Positions 19,634 to 30,749 of a stretch of 64,000 nt of DNA are shown here, piece after piece. Where the stretch lies: positions 93,428 through 157,427 of the forward strand of contig JAVTVY010037116.1 of assembly GCA_036873755.1 (NCBI GenBank), in the 5' to 3' direction. The position numbers and the translations under genes were made by a program. Under the pieces are notes generated by a model. The model did not search any database. It was not told the origin of the DNA and saw only the letters and a program-made list of their open reading frames with translations. The DNA is from Hanleya hanleyi. Taxonomy: Eukaryota; Mollusca; Polyplacophora; Lepidopleurida; Hanleyidae. Within the stretch, counting starts at the first letter, position 1. Every line of letters begins with the position of its first letter.

Positions 19634-20202
19634 TTAACCCTATCTGGCCTGGGCGATTTGAGGTGTACAGCAGCCTGGGGGGGGGGGGGGGAGGGCCTCC
19701 TATATATTTTCGCTACCGCTAAGGCTAGGGGGCTGAAACTTACCACCCTATATATTTGGGTCACGCTCTACAAGAAAATGTAATATCCAAGATGGCCGCC
19801 ATAATGACGTCATTTTCAAAAAGAGCATTTTTGGACGATTTTTCGGTCAGCGTTTTCGATTGTTTTATTTTTGTTTTGTCTTCTCAAAAACTGCATGATA
19901 AATTAGTAAAAAATATTCTGATATAAAATAGGTTTTACTCACTTTTCCATACAGAAAAGCAAAGATTTTGAAGAAATGTGACGAAAACATCACTTTTCTG
20001 GTACCTCACATGGCCGCCATTTTGAATTTACCCATGATTCTCTGCTCGGGGGGGGGGGGTCAAGTAAATAGGCTCAAAATGACCCCAATATGATAATCTA
20101 AAAAGTGTCGGAGTTTCATTTCTCTTTGTTTTGTCGTTCGGGAGATAGCAGTCAAAAAACTACAGGGGGGTCGGAAAGTGCCCCCAGGACAGTTAGGGTT
20201 AA
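19634..20202 (+). mobile_element. piggyBac-like non-autonomous element (TTAA-flanked), copy 1
   Basis: The element starts TTAACCCTATCTGGCCTGGG and ends with the imperfect inverted complement CCAGGACAGTTAGGGTTAA. TTAA at both ends followed by CCCT is the target-site and terminus signature of piggyBac transposons. It has no coding capacity. The interior contains poly-G runs, AAGATGGCCGCC and a CGGGAGATAGC block shared with the copies at ~21230-21452 and 42268-42793. It interrupts a dispersed repeat: the left flank ends GAACGCGGAAATTCC and the right flank resumes AGGACGACGGCTGAATG, which are contiguous in other copies. Confidence 0.8.
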
Positions 20203-21229
20203 AGGACGACGGCTGAATGACGGACTAGACGCTTGTACTGATTTTTATCTTAGTTCACGCCTCCATGTCCTTTGCTTCTGCTGTATGCTCAGCCCAAGTC
20301 GTCTATCTAAGTATGTGTATTTGTTTAGTTATGCTTTTTCTGCTTGCCAGGGAGAGGTTTTTGCCCATTCGCCAATTCCCATTTCTTTTCCAAAATAATC
20401 ATAGTGTTTAAAGCAACTAAATTGATCTCCAGTAATTTATGCAAACCTCACAATTGTTCATCTAGAGTAGCCATGTTTGCAGGAACTGTCTGCGGATTGG
20501 AATGAGATCTTGCAGTCTTCGGTTGGGCGTGGCAAGGCATGGCGCAACTGCCTTGTGGCCAAACCATTCGCCAATTGGTATAATACTCCGGTAATTAATC
20601 TCCGTGAGCAGGTTACATTCACGACTTCATTGAAAGTGGGATTCTCCAAATCAGTGAGCATCTACTTGTCTAAGAAAATATTTCAACTGACAAGATAGAC
20701 CTTTTTCTTCCTCCTGTGAGAAAAAAAACGTTCTGTTTTGCACGCAAGCAGATATTTGAATCCACATGATTCTATAATAAATGGATATCAATTACGCGGT
20801 GTGATGGTACCCTTTGATACCGTGTTGAATATGAAGAGTTTTGCTTTCATTTTAGGCGTGGGTGTGTGAAACTCAACCCAGGATATGTCATCACTGATTA
20901 CTCGTCTGTGGAGAGAGAAACTGACATTTTTGACATCTGGGAAAGCAAAGATGTTCTAGTTCGTCTCATCTCTCATTTACGGTAATATGTCTGATCATTC
21001 GATTAACCAAATCCACGAAATCAAAGCTCATGTTTCATTCCCATTCCCATAGACGATATCAATAGCAAATCGCCGTCTACAGAGAATTATTGCATCCATT
21101 GAGTAATCGGATTATTGGAGCCTTTTGGGTACGCAACACTGACCAAGGTTGCGCATGATGAAACAAAAATTAATTAAATTAATAAATTGTGATGGTCTTA
21201 ATTGCATACCGGATCCAGGACGTTTTATC
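20203..21229. other. Non-coding; nothing recognised
   Basis: AT-rich DNA between two piggyBac-like element copies. No gene, RNA or repeat was recognised apart from the short flank of the dispersed repeat at 20203-20220. Confidence 0.45.
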
Positions 21230-21452
21230 CCCATCTAGCTGGGCTTGTTGGAGCCTGTCCTTGACTGGGAGGGGGGGGGGGGCGAAAAATGGTTATTCAG
21301 TTGGGCACAAAATGACCCCAATATGATAAACTCTAAAGTCGGAGTTTCAGCACTTCTTTATTTGTGGTTCCGGAGATAGCGCAGAATGTTTGGTAGGGGG
21401 CCATTTCGCCCCCCCCCCCTAGACCACGCCCCCCCCCGACAGGTAGGGTTAA
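21230..21452 (+). mobile_element. piggyBac-like non-autonomous element, truncated copy 2
   Basis: The right end matches the family (GACAGGTAGGGTTAA, ending 21452). The interior shares AAAATGACCCCAATATGATAA, TCGGAGTTTCAG and TTCCGGAGATAGCGCAGAA with the copies at 19634 and 42268. The left end is degenerate or missing (GCTGGGCTTGTTGGAGCCTG near 21239), so this is an internally deleted or 5'-truncated copy. The left boundary is approximate. Confidence 0.65.
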
Positions 21453-24300
21453 TCTTACCGAGGCACGTGGCCAGCGATGGAAAAATCCAAAATCAATTCG
21501 ATTGAGCAAACTTGTACACCAATTCGAAGTATGCAATGAAGTAAGTTGCATCGTTTTTGTAATAATCCTTATTTGAACTCGACAAGCTCATGAAGCTAAT
21601 AATTATTTTTACATGAGGTGGAGTAAGCTTATCAACAAAATATGTTGAGCCAATGTGCAGGGTAAAATAACAGTTCGTTGAAATTCGTACAAAATCACTT
21701 CAAATGGAAGTTCCTGTGTTTTCACTATTTGATTAGTTGGAGTTTGAGCTACATAGCTCCCAGTAAGTGATCTGACTATTAGAACTTTTTCGGTACACAT
21801 AGCCGAACCCAGGTTACATATGATGGAACATGAATACCCGGGATATTATTACAAAGATGATAACGATATTATGACAAGCTAGGCGCCTTTCTTCCGTTTG
21901 CAATTAATTCATTCCCTTTAAGTTTATTTGATGAAGTGATAAGTAACAGCAACATCCGTTAAAACATGACTAACTCAAAGACACGTGTCCATGAAATATT
22001 ATCAAGATTAATGGCAGCATCATCTCGCATCATCTGTAGATTCATATAATGTTTGTGTTTGATATACTATTTCGAATTCAAATTTTTGATATAATTTGAC
22101 TGTTAACTGATGGGGCCTATGTAATGTAGTCTTATGACTGCATATCCAGACAGTGCAACACACCATGTTCATGCTTGTTACCCTGAAATTGTCGTTTCCG
22201 TAATATATTTTTGAATATTTCAGGATTAATATTAGAATCATTCGCATCATAATCCCGAGAAGTACAGAGAAATAGCAGATTTAAATTTAAGAGTTGCATA
22301 GACATCACTTTGCGCACTTCCGGTATCTTTCAAGCATGTTAACAGTTGGCGCTGTGGTTATCCGGGTCTTTTCCCCGTCCCCAAATCCGCACTCGACGCT
22401 CGCATGTTTCACAGTTCTATCTATTTTGATGATGGCTTTTTATAGCTAGAGAATATATTTCTCGTTTTATTATGCCTGAAGATGATTGATGCCTCAATCA
22501 CACGGTTGCTGTCTGCATCATATACTGAACTGATACAACTATTAACAGTGACCTTCAAACTGGTTCAAGCTAGCAAAAAGGCAAAAGGAATATTTGTGTC
22601 AAAGATAGGCTAAGGCAGATCGTTTTGAATTAGCCGAGTTACGATGGACCCACTTGCCCCTGATTGTTAATCCCGATTTGCATGGCTTTATATAGATTAG
22701 AGAGTTACAAGTTAGTATGGAGAAGAGACAGTATTTGTATCAAAACCTTGCGGGGGTAAAACGAAAATGTATGGAAGCCGGAGAGAAAACACAATGGAAC
22801 ACATCCTCGATAAAACCAGGGTACCTCTATCCTATATATTCCTGGTACAGATGGAATGGATCGTGTTCATGAGAAACGCAACTGTATTTTCAGCTAATCA
22901 GCAAAAGCAACATCCTGCGTATATTGACCAATCAGACGACAGTTGACCGCGAGCATGACGACCGTGACAACATAAAAACTAGTTTGTCGGATGGTTGGTG
23001 GCAGACGAACACGCACATTTTCAACAAGCCATGAACATCAATAGATATGAAGGAAATGTTTTAAAAATCGAATTGAACAAAAAATATACCCAATCATCTA
23101 CCATCACACATCCCACAAGGCAGGCAATTGTAGAAAAGACTGAAATTTTAAGGCGGTTCGCGATGTCGGTTTATTCGACCTGAACAGGACACGGGACTCG
23201 ATTTGGGTGAAATAGCGCACAGATGTCTGTAAAAAGTTTACTGATCTGTCCGTTAATATTTTATACATGCTTTAAATTCAGTGTCAACGAATATTTTAGC
23301 ACAGAAATCAAACCCTTACCGTATTCCATCACCGCAGTTGTTTTAGGTCAAGAGGTCAAGTTACTGAAATGACCACTGGAAGTACACAGAACGCAGTCAG
23401 TTATGCAAGATGGTCAAGGATTCGCCCGTGGCTAAGAAGGAAACCTTGACGTTGTGATGATGAAGGAGACCAAGTATCAAGACAGTTCGCCTATATTGAA
23501 ATATCGAGGGGTTGTAGATGATATTTCGAGATACTAGATTGGAAGATATTGGCTATAATTTATCGAAGCCATAAGTCTCCACTCTTTATGCCTCATATAT
23601 TTAATCATGAATATTCTCAGGGTGGCCCACATACGCCACAGTAATCATAAAACAGACAGCAGTAAGTCCATATACCAGCTCGTCTCGGATCAGATTTCTC
23701 TCTGTTTTGACGAGCCGAGGTAAAGATAGCAGCGAAATTACCCAGATGGGAAGGTAAGGTCATCTTAAAGGTCAACGAGTACAGGTGGTGACGGACTGGA
23801 ACAGGTGCCAGTCACATAATGGAACCATGTGATCAGCTGCTAGATAGAACGTGCTAGAAGAGCCTAGTTCACTGTCCCAAAACAGGTTCGTTTGTATCTA
23901 AACAATTGATCTTTGATGATTTATCATGATCAATCTCTGCTTTGACTGGGTATTACTTAGGAAAGTAAATAATAGTGCACGATGAAATTATTTTATTCCG
24001 ACTGAGAGTGACATAATTTTCCAGAGACGACATAATGATATTACTGATATTCGTGCGAGAATTCTATTTCTTTTATGTTTCCTGACCCTAGTCTTCTTGA
24101 AGAACCAATGGTCAATGCTTTCCAATTTGAGATTTTTATATAAGACAGATATAAGAGTTCTGATGACGACAGTGAGTCAAGTAGTAGTATAAACACGGAA
24201 AAGGTCGTATTGACCTTTGACCTCTGAGTGCAGTCTATCCCATGATGCAACGCGACAAGGTCAAAGCGATCACGTGATCAAGGCATGTACTGACATGTTC
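21453..24300. other. Non-coding; nothing recognised
   Basis: AT-rich DNA with short, overlapping chance open frames. Near 24301 is TGGATTGCATCAGCATTGGC, whose reverse complement occurs at ~32482-32503 beyond the other end of the giant palindrome. This is either a shared host repeat or the eroded outermost part of the inverted repeat. Confidence 0.45.
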
Positions 24301-24461
24301 TGGATTGCATCAGCATTGGCTGTGTGCCAAGTGTTGACCACTATAGTTCCGGCAACCTTTGACCTTGTATTCCTCCGCGGTGATGCGGTCATGTCTGGCG
24401 GTGATGCGGTCGCCTCCGCGGAGAAAAAGTAGTCCCCAGAATTCAAATACGCTGCATGGTC

Positions 24462-25965
24462 CGATTGGGTCGAGTGAGGTATCATTGTGAAGCTTATGTG
24501 AGGGGGCATCGGTTGGGCTGGGTGCGGGGCTGAAATAGCGTCATTCTGCGCATGCGCGGTGGCCCAAGGGTATGGATATAGACGTTTTGGAGCTAGGGGA
24601 GCCACTAATGGTCCGATGGGGTCGAGTGAGGTATCAAAGTGAAGCATTCGTGAAGGGGCATCTGATGGGCTGGGTGTGGGGTTGAAATAGCGTCATTCTG
24701 CGCATGCGCGGTGGACCAAGGGTATGGAAATAGACGTTTTAGGATATAGGGGAGCCACTAATGGTCCGATGGGGTCGAGTGAGGTATCAATGTGAAGCAA
24801 TCGTGAAGGGGCATCTGATGGGCTGGGTGTGGGGTTGAAATAGCGTCATTCTGCGCATGCGCGGTGGCCAAAGGGTATGGAAATAGCCGTTTTGGAGCTA
24901 GGGGAGCCACTAATGGTCTGATGGGGTCGTATGAGGTATCATTGTGGAGCATTCGTGAAGGGGCATCTGATGGGCTGGATGTGGGGTTGAAATAGCGTCA
25001 TTCTGCGCATGCGCGGTGGCCAAAGGGTATGGAAATAGACGTTTTGGAGCTAGGGGAGCCACTAATGGTCCGATTGGGTCGAGTGAGGTATCAAAGTGAA
25101 GCATTCGTGCAGGGGCATTTGATGGGCTGGGTGTGGGTTGAAATATCGTCATTCTGCGCATGCGCGGTGGATCAAGGGTATGGAAATAGCCGTTTTGGGG
25201 TCTAGGGGAGCCACTAATGGTCCAATGGGGTCATATGAGGTATCAATGTGAAGCATTCGTAAAGGGGCATCCGACAGGTGGGTGTGGGGTTGGAATATCG
25301 GCATTCTGCGCATGCGCAGTAGACCAAGTATATGGAAATAGACGTTTTGGGATCTAGGGGAGCCACTAATGGTCCGATGGAGTCGTATGAGGTATCAATG
25401 TGAAGCCTATGTGACGGGGCATCTGACTGGACTAGTGGCTCGGGCGTTGTCACCATTCTGCGCATGCGCAAACAGGGGATTGTGGGAAAAGGGTATGAAA
25501 ATAGACGTTTTGGGATCTAGGGGAGCCCCTAATGGGCCGATGGAGTCGAGTGAGGTATCAATGTGAAGCCTATGTGAGGGGGCATCTACCTGGACTAGTG
25601 TCGCTGCCGTGTTCAACATTCTGCGCATGCGCAGACAGGGAAGAGTGGGAAAAGGGTATGGAAATAGACGTTTTGGGGTTTAGGTGGGCCACTAGTCGTC
25701 CGATGGAGTCGTATGAGGTATCAATGTAAAGCAGTCGTGAAGGAGCATCCGCTTGGATTAGTATGACGTGGAACTGACGTCATTCTGCGCATGCGCAGTA
25801 GACAAAATGTATGGAAATAGACGTTTTGGGGTCTAGGTGGGCCACTAATGGGCCAATGGAGTTGAGTGAGGTATCAATGTAAAGCCTATGTGAGGGCGCA
25901 TCCGGCTGGACTAGTGTCTCGGCCGTTGTCTACATTCTGCGCATGCGCAAACAGGGAATTGTGAG
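24462..25965 (-). repeat. ~155-bp tandem repeats with NRF1-like sites, left arm
   Basis: About ten diverged units of 150-165 bases. Each carries, in order, a GTCGAGTGAGGTATCA block, an AAGGGGCATCTG block, the motif TGCGCATGCGCA or a one-base variant, and a GGAAATAGACGTTTTGG block. Cores lie near 24548, 24697, 24852, 25001, 25155, 25308, 25456, 25621, 25786 and 25937. The core matches the consensus bound by NRF1, (T/C)GCGCATGCGC(A/G). The array is downstream of the left-arm genes and mirrors 30905-32268. Confidence 0.9.
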
Positions 25966-26130
25966 CAACGCCCGCCAACGCCAAGCTCAACGCTTCAACG
26001 CCCTGGTGAATTAGCCCAAAAGCTCTGATTTTCGTGGGATTGTCACTAATTCATTGGAAATGCAGTGACGCCCGTCAACGTCCGCCTTAACGCCCTAGCA
26101 TAACGCCTTGACGCCATGATATATACAGAT
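25966..26130 (-). repeat. AACGCC short-repeat cluster, left arm outer
   Basis: Irregularly spaced copies of AACGCC/GACGCC such as AACGCCCGCCAACGCC and TAACGCCTTGACGCC, in two groups split by an ordinary segment. The same motif recurs between the two genes (26895-26995), at the palindrome centre (28345-28390), and mirrored on the other arm (29755-29835, 30750-30900). Spacing is not constant, so this is not a simple minisatellite. It may be a protein-binding iteron cluster. Confidence 0.75.
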
Positions 26131-26403
26131 GAGAGAACAGCAACAACAAGGATGAGAGAACAACAACAACAAGTTTTTTTCCATATAGTTTATTTTTCCC
26201 CTCCATCATAACATACCCACGCTGGGGGAGCCGCGTTGGGTATGTTTACAATTCAAGAATACTCTTGTCCAATCAGAGACCGCCATTTGGTCCTGCCATA
26301 TTCGTTCTTGCCCGTTAGATGTATTCTCGGCTGCACTTGTCCAATCAGAAGCCGTCCTTAAGAAAGTCCCATCTTCGGCCCTGTTCGCTCTCATCCGTTT
26401 GTT

Positions 26404-26838
26404 CTAATCGTCGTCGGTCAGGCCTGGATATTCGTCGGGCAGCATATCCTGAAACAGTTGTTTGCGCATTCTAATTGCATTTTCCAGGGCCTCGGTGGGT
26501 GGTAACCCCATAGCCTCTTTCAAGTGACGCTTGGTCTTCATGATGGACCTGTGCGTGGGGTCGCCTTTCATTTCAAGCGGTAGTAAGGTATACTGTTCAT
26601 AGATCGCCATGGCTGTTTTCCTGATGCGGGGCCGCATTTCGGTGTACGCCTGTTGTAAGTTATCTTGTCCCGCGTCCTCGATCGCTTCAGCGTGAGAATT
26701 GATAGCTGCTGTCACAATACGATCCCAGAAGGTAGGTTCTGCCTCGGCGTCTTCAATCCCATGTATATTTTTCTGGTGTCGCATCATATCGTAATGTCTG
26801 GTGAACGTGCGTTCACACTCAGAACAAGTATAAGCCAT
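26404..26838 (-). CDS. C2H2 zinc-finger protein, left arm copy
   Basis: 144 codons. The start is the ATG at 26838, giving MAYTCSECERTFTRHYDMMR and so on: one classical C2H2 finger (CxxC, then H..H) within the first ~26 residues. A helical domain of ~100 residues follows with the pattern W-D-R-I...A...R-I-R-K...Y...K-G-D-P-T-H. A related pattern occurs at the C-terminus of the adjacent ATPase. The acidic linker present in the right-arm copy (about 45 residues) is missing here, a clean in-frame deletion. The gene follows the ATPase on the same strand after a 150-base gap rich in AACGCC repeats. Function is unknown; DNA or RNA binding is likely. Confidence 0.7.
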   Translation of the reverse strand: MAYTCSECERTFTRHYDMMRHQKNIHGIEDAEAEPTFWDRIVTAAINSHAEAIEDAGQDNLQQAYTEMRPRIRKTAMAIYEQYTLLPLEMKGDPTHRSIMKTKRHLKEAMGLPPTEALENAIRMRKQLFQDMLPDEYPGLTDDD

Positions 26839-26894
26839 GTTCACGGTTGAACGTCGACTGTGCGTGTTTTGGGAATACACTCGCTTTCATAGAC

Positions 26895-26995
26895 AGTAAC
26901 GCCCGCCAACGCCCACTGTTACGCCTTAACGCCCTATATGTATGCCTTGACGCTCGTCTCAACGCTTTAACACACTTTCTTAACGCTTTAACGTC
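26895..26995 (-). repeat. AACGCC short-repeat cluster between left-arm genes
   Basis: Copies of AACGCC and close variants (AACGCCCGCCAACGCCC, TTACGCCTTAACGCCC, GACGCTCGTCTCAACGC). It fills the gap between the ATPase stop and the C2H2 start, so it may act as the downstream gene's promoter or as a binding-site cluster. It is mirrored at 29755-29835. Confidence 0.7.
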
Positions 26996-28166
26996 GTTTA
27001 ATGATGCGTTCAAACAAATGTTGCTTTTGTGCTTTTGCTCCGACATACGCCGCTTTCCAGTTCATGCCCGAGGTTTTCAACATCGACGCTGTTGTTTCGA
27101 TTTCCATATGGACTGGGTCCTTGTCCAACAATTTCATATGGGTCACGAGGTCGACATACTGCTGACGTAAAGCCCGTCGTAGTCTGGGTGCCAATCTGTT
27201 ATAGGCTAAAATTGCGGCTTCTTTTTTCGAATATCCTTTGTGTTGAAACTTGTTTTCTGTGGCCCTCAACGTCTCGCCCATCTCGGCGTCCATACTTTCT
27301 TTGAACAAATCCTTCCATAGCCTCGAGTTCACATTATGTCCATTCCCTTGTACGGGTACGGGTTGGGCCTTCACGGTTGGGTGATATTCCGGGACTGATG
27401 GTATGAAGCGGACCCGCTGTATGGGGGTGGGTTGCTGCTGCTGCTCTGCCAGGAGTGGACTCGGCGGATGGTGTAGGGGTATATGACGTTGCGGTGATTT
27501 CTCGCCGGGTAACAGGTGGGTCGTCAGCCGACGATCTTCGGGGGTATGAGCTTTTAAATCTACGAACAGGTAGCCGTACGGACGGCTTGTCGCCCCTTGA
27601 AACGCCTGCATGAAATGGTCGATGTGCTGAGGATAAATTCGACTACCAAACACACGGATTTGTGCTCTGTCAATGGGATTGGAGAACAACACAAAGTATT
27701 GGCAGTTCAAGGCAATATCTCTGGACGCCTTCCCTTGAGGAAAGAAATTCTGGGTCAAATAGATGACGGACAGATTCCGATGATGGGATCCTTTAGTAAA
27801 CAAGTCGGCGACGTGTGAATTGTCCTTGGCCGCACTCATCAGATCATCTAGCACTACCACGTTGGTCTGCTCGGGGTCAAAGTAATACGGATCGTTTATG
27901 TCGTGGGGAATCCCTGGGACGAAGCTCACATTCTGTAACCTTGTAGTTTCGTAGGCGGTATGCCATTGGTTATAACACCAAACAACACGTGTCGGAGCTG
28001 GGGTTGCCACACCTGCCTCTAAGAACTTCATTACCCAGGACGTCTTTCCACATGCCGTAGGATCGCTCACCGTCATCGTATAGGGATGCTCTACTGCTCT
28101 TGTTGGACCTATAGCGAGACTCGGCTGTGTCTCTTGGTTGTGTTTGCGTTGAATGTGCCTGAGCAT
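26988..28166 (-). CDS. A32/FtsK-like packaging ATPase, left arm copy
   Basis: 392 codons, intact. It belongs to the family of viral DNA-packaging ATPases found in Polintons/adintoviruses, which pump the genome into capsids. It opens with the distal half of a C2H2 finger (RHIQRKH), so it is probably truncated at the 5' end by the palindrome junction. Walker A reads DPTACGKT, with Asp where the first Gly is expected; Walker B is VVVLDDLM. Next come KGSHHRNLSVIYLTQN, SNPIDRAQ and GYLFVDLKAHTPED, all matching the ATPase at 62421-63034. A Pro/Gln-rich linker leads to a C-terminal helical domain (LWKDLFKESM...RLAPRLRRALRQQY...DPVHMEIE). The altered Walker A argues against full activity. Confidence 0.8.
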   Translation of the reverse strand: MLRHIQRKHNQETQPSLAIGPTRAVEHPYTMTVSDPTACGKTSWVMKFLEAGVATPAPTRVVWCYNQWHTAYETTRLQNVSFVPGIPHDINDPYYFDPEQTNVVVLDDLMSAAKDNSHVADLFTKGSHHRNLSVIYLTQNFFPQGKASRDIALNCQYFVLFSNPIDRAQIRVFGSRIYPQHIDHFMQAFQGATSRPYGYLFVDLKAHTPEDRRLTTHLLPGEKSPQRHIPLHHPPSPLLAEQQQQPTPIQRVRFIPSVPEYHPTVKAQPVPVQGNGHNVNSRLWKDLFKESMDAEMGETLRATENKFQHKGYSKKEAAILAYNRLAPRLRRALRQQYVDLVTHMKLLDKDPVHMEIETTASMLKTSGMNWKAAYVGAKAQKQHLFERIIKRR

Positions 28167-28172
28167 ACTATC

Positions 28173-28557
28173 GCACCCGCACCCTGGTGTACCCTATTCC
28201 CTACGGGCTATAGGGTACAGGGTGCAGCACAGGTACACACGCATGCCTGCGATGACGTCATTTCCGAGCTCTGAGCTCCGCAAGCTTTGAGCTCCGAGAG
28301 CTCCGATCCAAGAGCTCTGCCACACGGGGGCTACCACCACCACCGGGCGTTGACGCCCGTCAACGCCCGGTGGTGGCGTTGGTGGTGGCGTTGCTGGTGG
28401 CGTTGGTGGTGGTGTTGGTGGTGTGTGGCGGTGGTGTTGGTGGAGTTGGTGGTGGTGTGTGAGGTGGTGGTAGAGTCTGTAAATATAGGAATGAACATGT
28501 GTCCATCATCAGTCCATATGTATTGGTCGACTGATGAACAGAGAACCTTCTCTCGTC
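28173..28557. other. Unique centre (spacer) of the giant palindrome
   Basis: This 385-base stretch is not shared by the arms. It contains a hairpin at 28179-28225 (GCACCCTG..GTACCCTAT against ATAGGGTAC-AGGGTGC). A cluster of GAGCTC sites follows at 28262-28321. A perfect 40-base palindrome lies at 28337-28376 (CACCGGGCGTTGACG and its complement, axis at 28356/28357), and then a GGTGGT/GGCGTT repeat tract to ~28470. The right end adds the missing first half of the ATPase's zinc-finger-like start, which the left arm lacks. Such centres are typical of inverted-dimer junctions or replication origins, but no function is shown. Confidence 0.7.
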
Positions 28558-29741
28558 GCGATAGTATGTTCAGGCACATTGAACGCAAACACAACCAAGA
28601 GACACAGCCGAGTCCCGCTATAGGTCCAACAAGAGCAGTAGAGCATCCCTATACGATGACGGTGAGCGGCCCTACGGCATGTGGAAAGACGTCCTGGGTG
28701 ATGAAGTTCTTAGAGGCAGGTGTGGCAACCCCAGCTCCGACACGTGTTGTTTGGTGTTATAGCCAATGGCAGCCCGCCTACGAAACTACAAGGTTACAGA
28801 ATGTGAGCTTCGTCCCAGGGATTCCACGACATAAACGAACCGTATTACTTTGACCCCGAGCAGACCAACGTGGTAGTGCTAGATGATCTGATGAGTGCGG
28901 CCAAGGACAATTCACACGTCGCCGACTTGTTTACTAAAGGATCCCATCATCGGAATCTGTCCGTCATCTATTTGATCCAGAATCTCTTTCCTCAAGGGAA
29001 GGCGTCCAGAGATATTGCCTTGAACTGCCAATACTTTGTGTTGTTCTCCAATCCCATTGACAGAGCACAAATCCGTATGTTTGGTAGTCGAATTTATCCT
29101 CAGAACATCGACCATTTCATGCAGGCGTTTCAAGGGGCGACAAGTCGTCCGTACGGCTACCTGTTCGTAGATTTAGAAGCCCATACCCCCGAAGATCGTC
29201 GGCTGACGACCCACCTGTTACCCGGCGAGGAATCACCGCAACGTCATATACCCCTACACCATCCACCGAGTTCACTCCTGGCAGAGCAGCAGCAGCAACC
29301 CACCCCCATACAACGGGTCCGCTCCATACCATCAGTCCCGGAATATCACCCAACCGTGAAGGCCCAACCCATACCCGTACAAGGGAATGGACATAATGTG
29401 AACTCGAGGCTATGGAAGGATTTGTTCAAAGAAAGTATGGACGCCGAGATGGGCGAGACGTTGAGGGCCACAGAACACAAGTTTCAACACAAAGGATATT
29501 CGAAAAAAGAAGCCGCAATTTAGCCCATAACAGATTGGCACCCAGACTACGACGGGCTTTACGTCAGCAGTATGTCGACCTCGTGACCCATATGAAATTG
29601 TTGGACAAGGACCCAGTCCATATGGAAATCGAAACAACAGCGTCGATGTTGAAAACCTCGGGCATGAACTGGAAAGCGGCGTATGTCAGAGCAATAGCAC
29701 AAAAGCAACATTTGTTTGAACGCATCATTAAACGACGTTAA
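28558..29741 (+). pseudogene. A32/FtsK-like packaging ATPase, right arm copy, frameshifted
   Basis: This is the inverted copy of the left-arm ATPase. Walker A here is the standard form GPTACGKT. The frame is broken twice relative to the left copy: a 2-base loss near 28833, just after FVPGIP, and a 1-base loss near 29520, just after KKEAAI. Three open segments result (to 28853, 28870-29523, and on to 29741). The upstream in-frame sequence restores more of the zinc-finger start (RTFSRRDSMFRHIERKH), suggesting the true start lies a little upstream, near 28490-28550. As it stands it cannot encode the full enzyme. Confidence 0.8.
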
Positions 29742-29754
29742 AGCGTTAAGAAAG

Positions 29755-29835
29755 TGTGTTAAAGCGTTGAGACGAGCGTCAAGGCGTACATATTGGGCGT
29801 TAAGGCGTAACAGTGGGCATTGGCGGGCGTTACTG
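29755..29835 (+). repeat. AACGCC (GGCGTT) short-repeat cluster between right-arm genes
   Basis: Mirror image of 26895-26995, with GGCGTTAAGGCGTAACAG and related motifs between the ATPase end and the C2H2 start. A further outer cluster is at 30750-30900. Confidence 0.7.
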
Positions 29836-29890
29836 TCTATGAAAGCGAGTGTATTCCCAAAACACGCACAGTCGACGTTCAACCGTCAAC

Positions 29891-30460
29891 ATGGCTTATA
29901 CTTGTTCTGAGTGTGAACGCACGTTCACCAGACATTACGATATGATGCGACACCAGAAAAATATACATGGGATTGAAGACGCCGAGGAGTCCGTTGAATC
30001 GGATGCTGATACAGAGATCGATGAGAGTGTATCGACTGATACCGAATCCAAGATTGCTGACAGTCTATCTACTGATATGGAGAGCTTGACCTCAGATAGT
30101 CAGCCTACATCCCAGGAAAGTGAGGCAGAACCTACCTTCTGGGATCGTATTGTGACAGCAGCTATCAATACTCACGCTGAAGCGATCGAGGACGCGGGAC
30201 AGGATAACTTACAGGCGTACACCGAAATGCGGCCCCGCATCAGGAAAACAGCCATGGCGATCTATGAACAGTATACCTTACTATCGCTTGAAATGAAAGG
30301 CGACCCCACGCACAGGTCCATCATGAAGACCAAGCGTCACTTGGAACAGGCTATGGGGTTACCACCCACCGAGGCCCTGGAAAATGCGATAAGAATGCGC
30401 AAACAACTGTTTCAGGATATGCTGCCCGACGAATATCCAGGCCTGACCGACGACGATTAG
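29891..30460 (+). CDS. C2H2 zinc-finger protein, right arm copy
   Basis: 189 codons from the ATG at 29891. An earlier in-frame GTG is not a plausible eukaryotic start. One C2H2 finger (CSECERTF...H..H) is followed by an acidic, Ser/Thr-rich linker with repeated D-T-E/S-T-D blocks (residues ~33-80). The helical domain then follows (FWDRIV...RPRIRKTAMAIYEQY...KGDPTHRSIM...EALENAIRMRKQLF). The helical part is similar to the C-terminus of the ATPase in the same arm, so the two genes share a duplicated domain. This copy is intact and longer than the left-arm copy. Role unknown; proteins with this finger-plus-helical layout are common in mollusc virus-like elements. Confidence 0.75.
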   Translation: MAYTCSECERTFTRHYDMMRHQKNIHGIEDAEESVESDADTEIDESVSTDTESKIADSLSTDMESLTSDSQPTSQESEAEPTFWDRIVTAAINTHAEAIEDAGQDNLQAYTEMRPRIRKTAMAIYEQYTLLSLEMKGDPTHRSIMKTKRHLEQAMGLPPTEALENAIRMRKQLFQDMLPDEYPGLTDDD

Positions 30461-30749
30461 AACAAACGGATGAGAGCGAACAGGGCCGAAGATGGGACTT
30501 TCTCAAGGACGGCTTCTGATTGGACAAGTGCAGCCGAGAATACATCTAACGGGCAAGAACAAATATGGCAGAACAAAATGGCGGTCTCTGATTGGACAAT
30601 AGTATTCTTAAATTGTAAACATACCTAACGCGACTCCCCCAGCGTGGGTATGTTATGATGGAGGGGAAAATAAACTATATGAAAAAAAACTTGTTGTTGT
30701 TGTTGTTCTCTCATCCTTGTTGTTGTTGTTCTCTCATCTGTCTATATCA

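Noticed and set aside
28287..28560. Trp-rich N-terminal extension of the right-arm ATPase
   Set aside because: It is a translation of the GGTGGT/GGCGTT repeat tract at the palindrome centre, not shared by the left arm, so it is unlikely to be coding.
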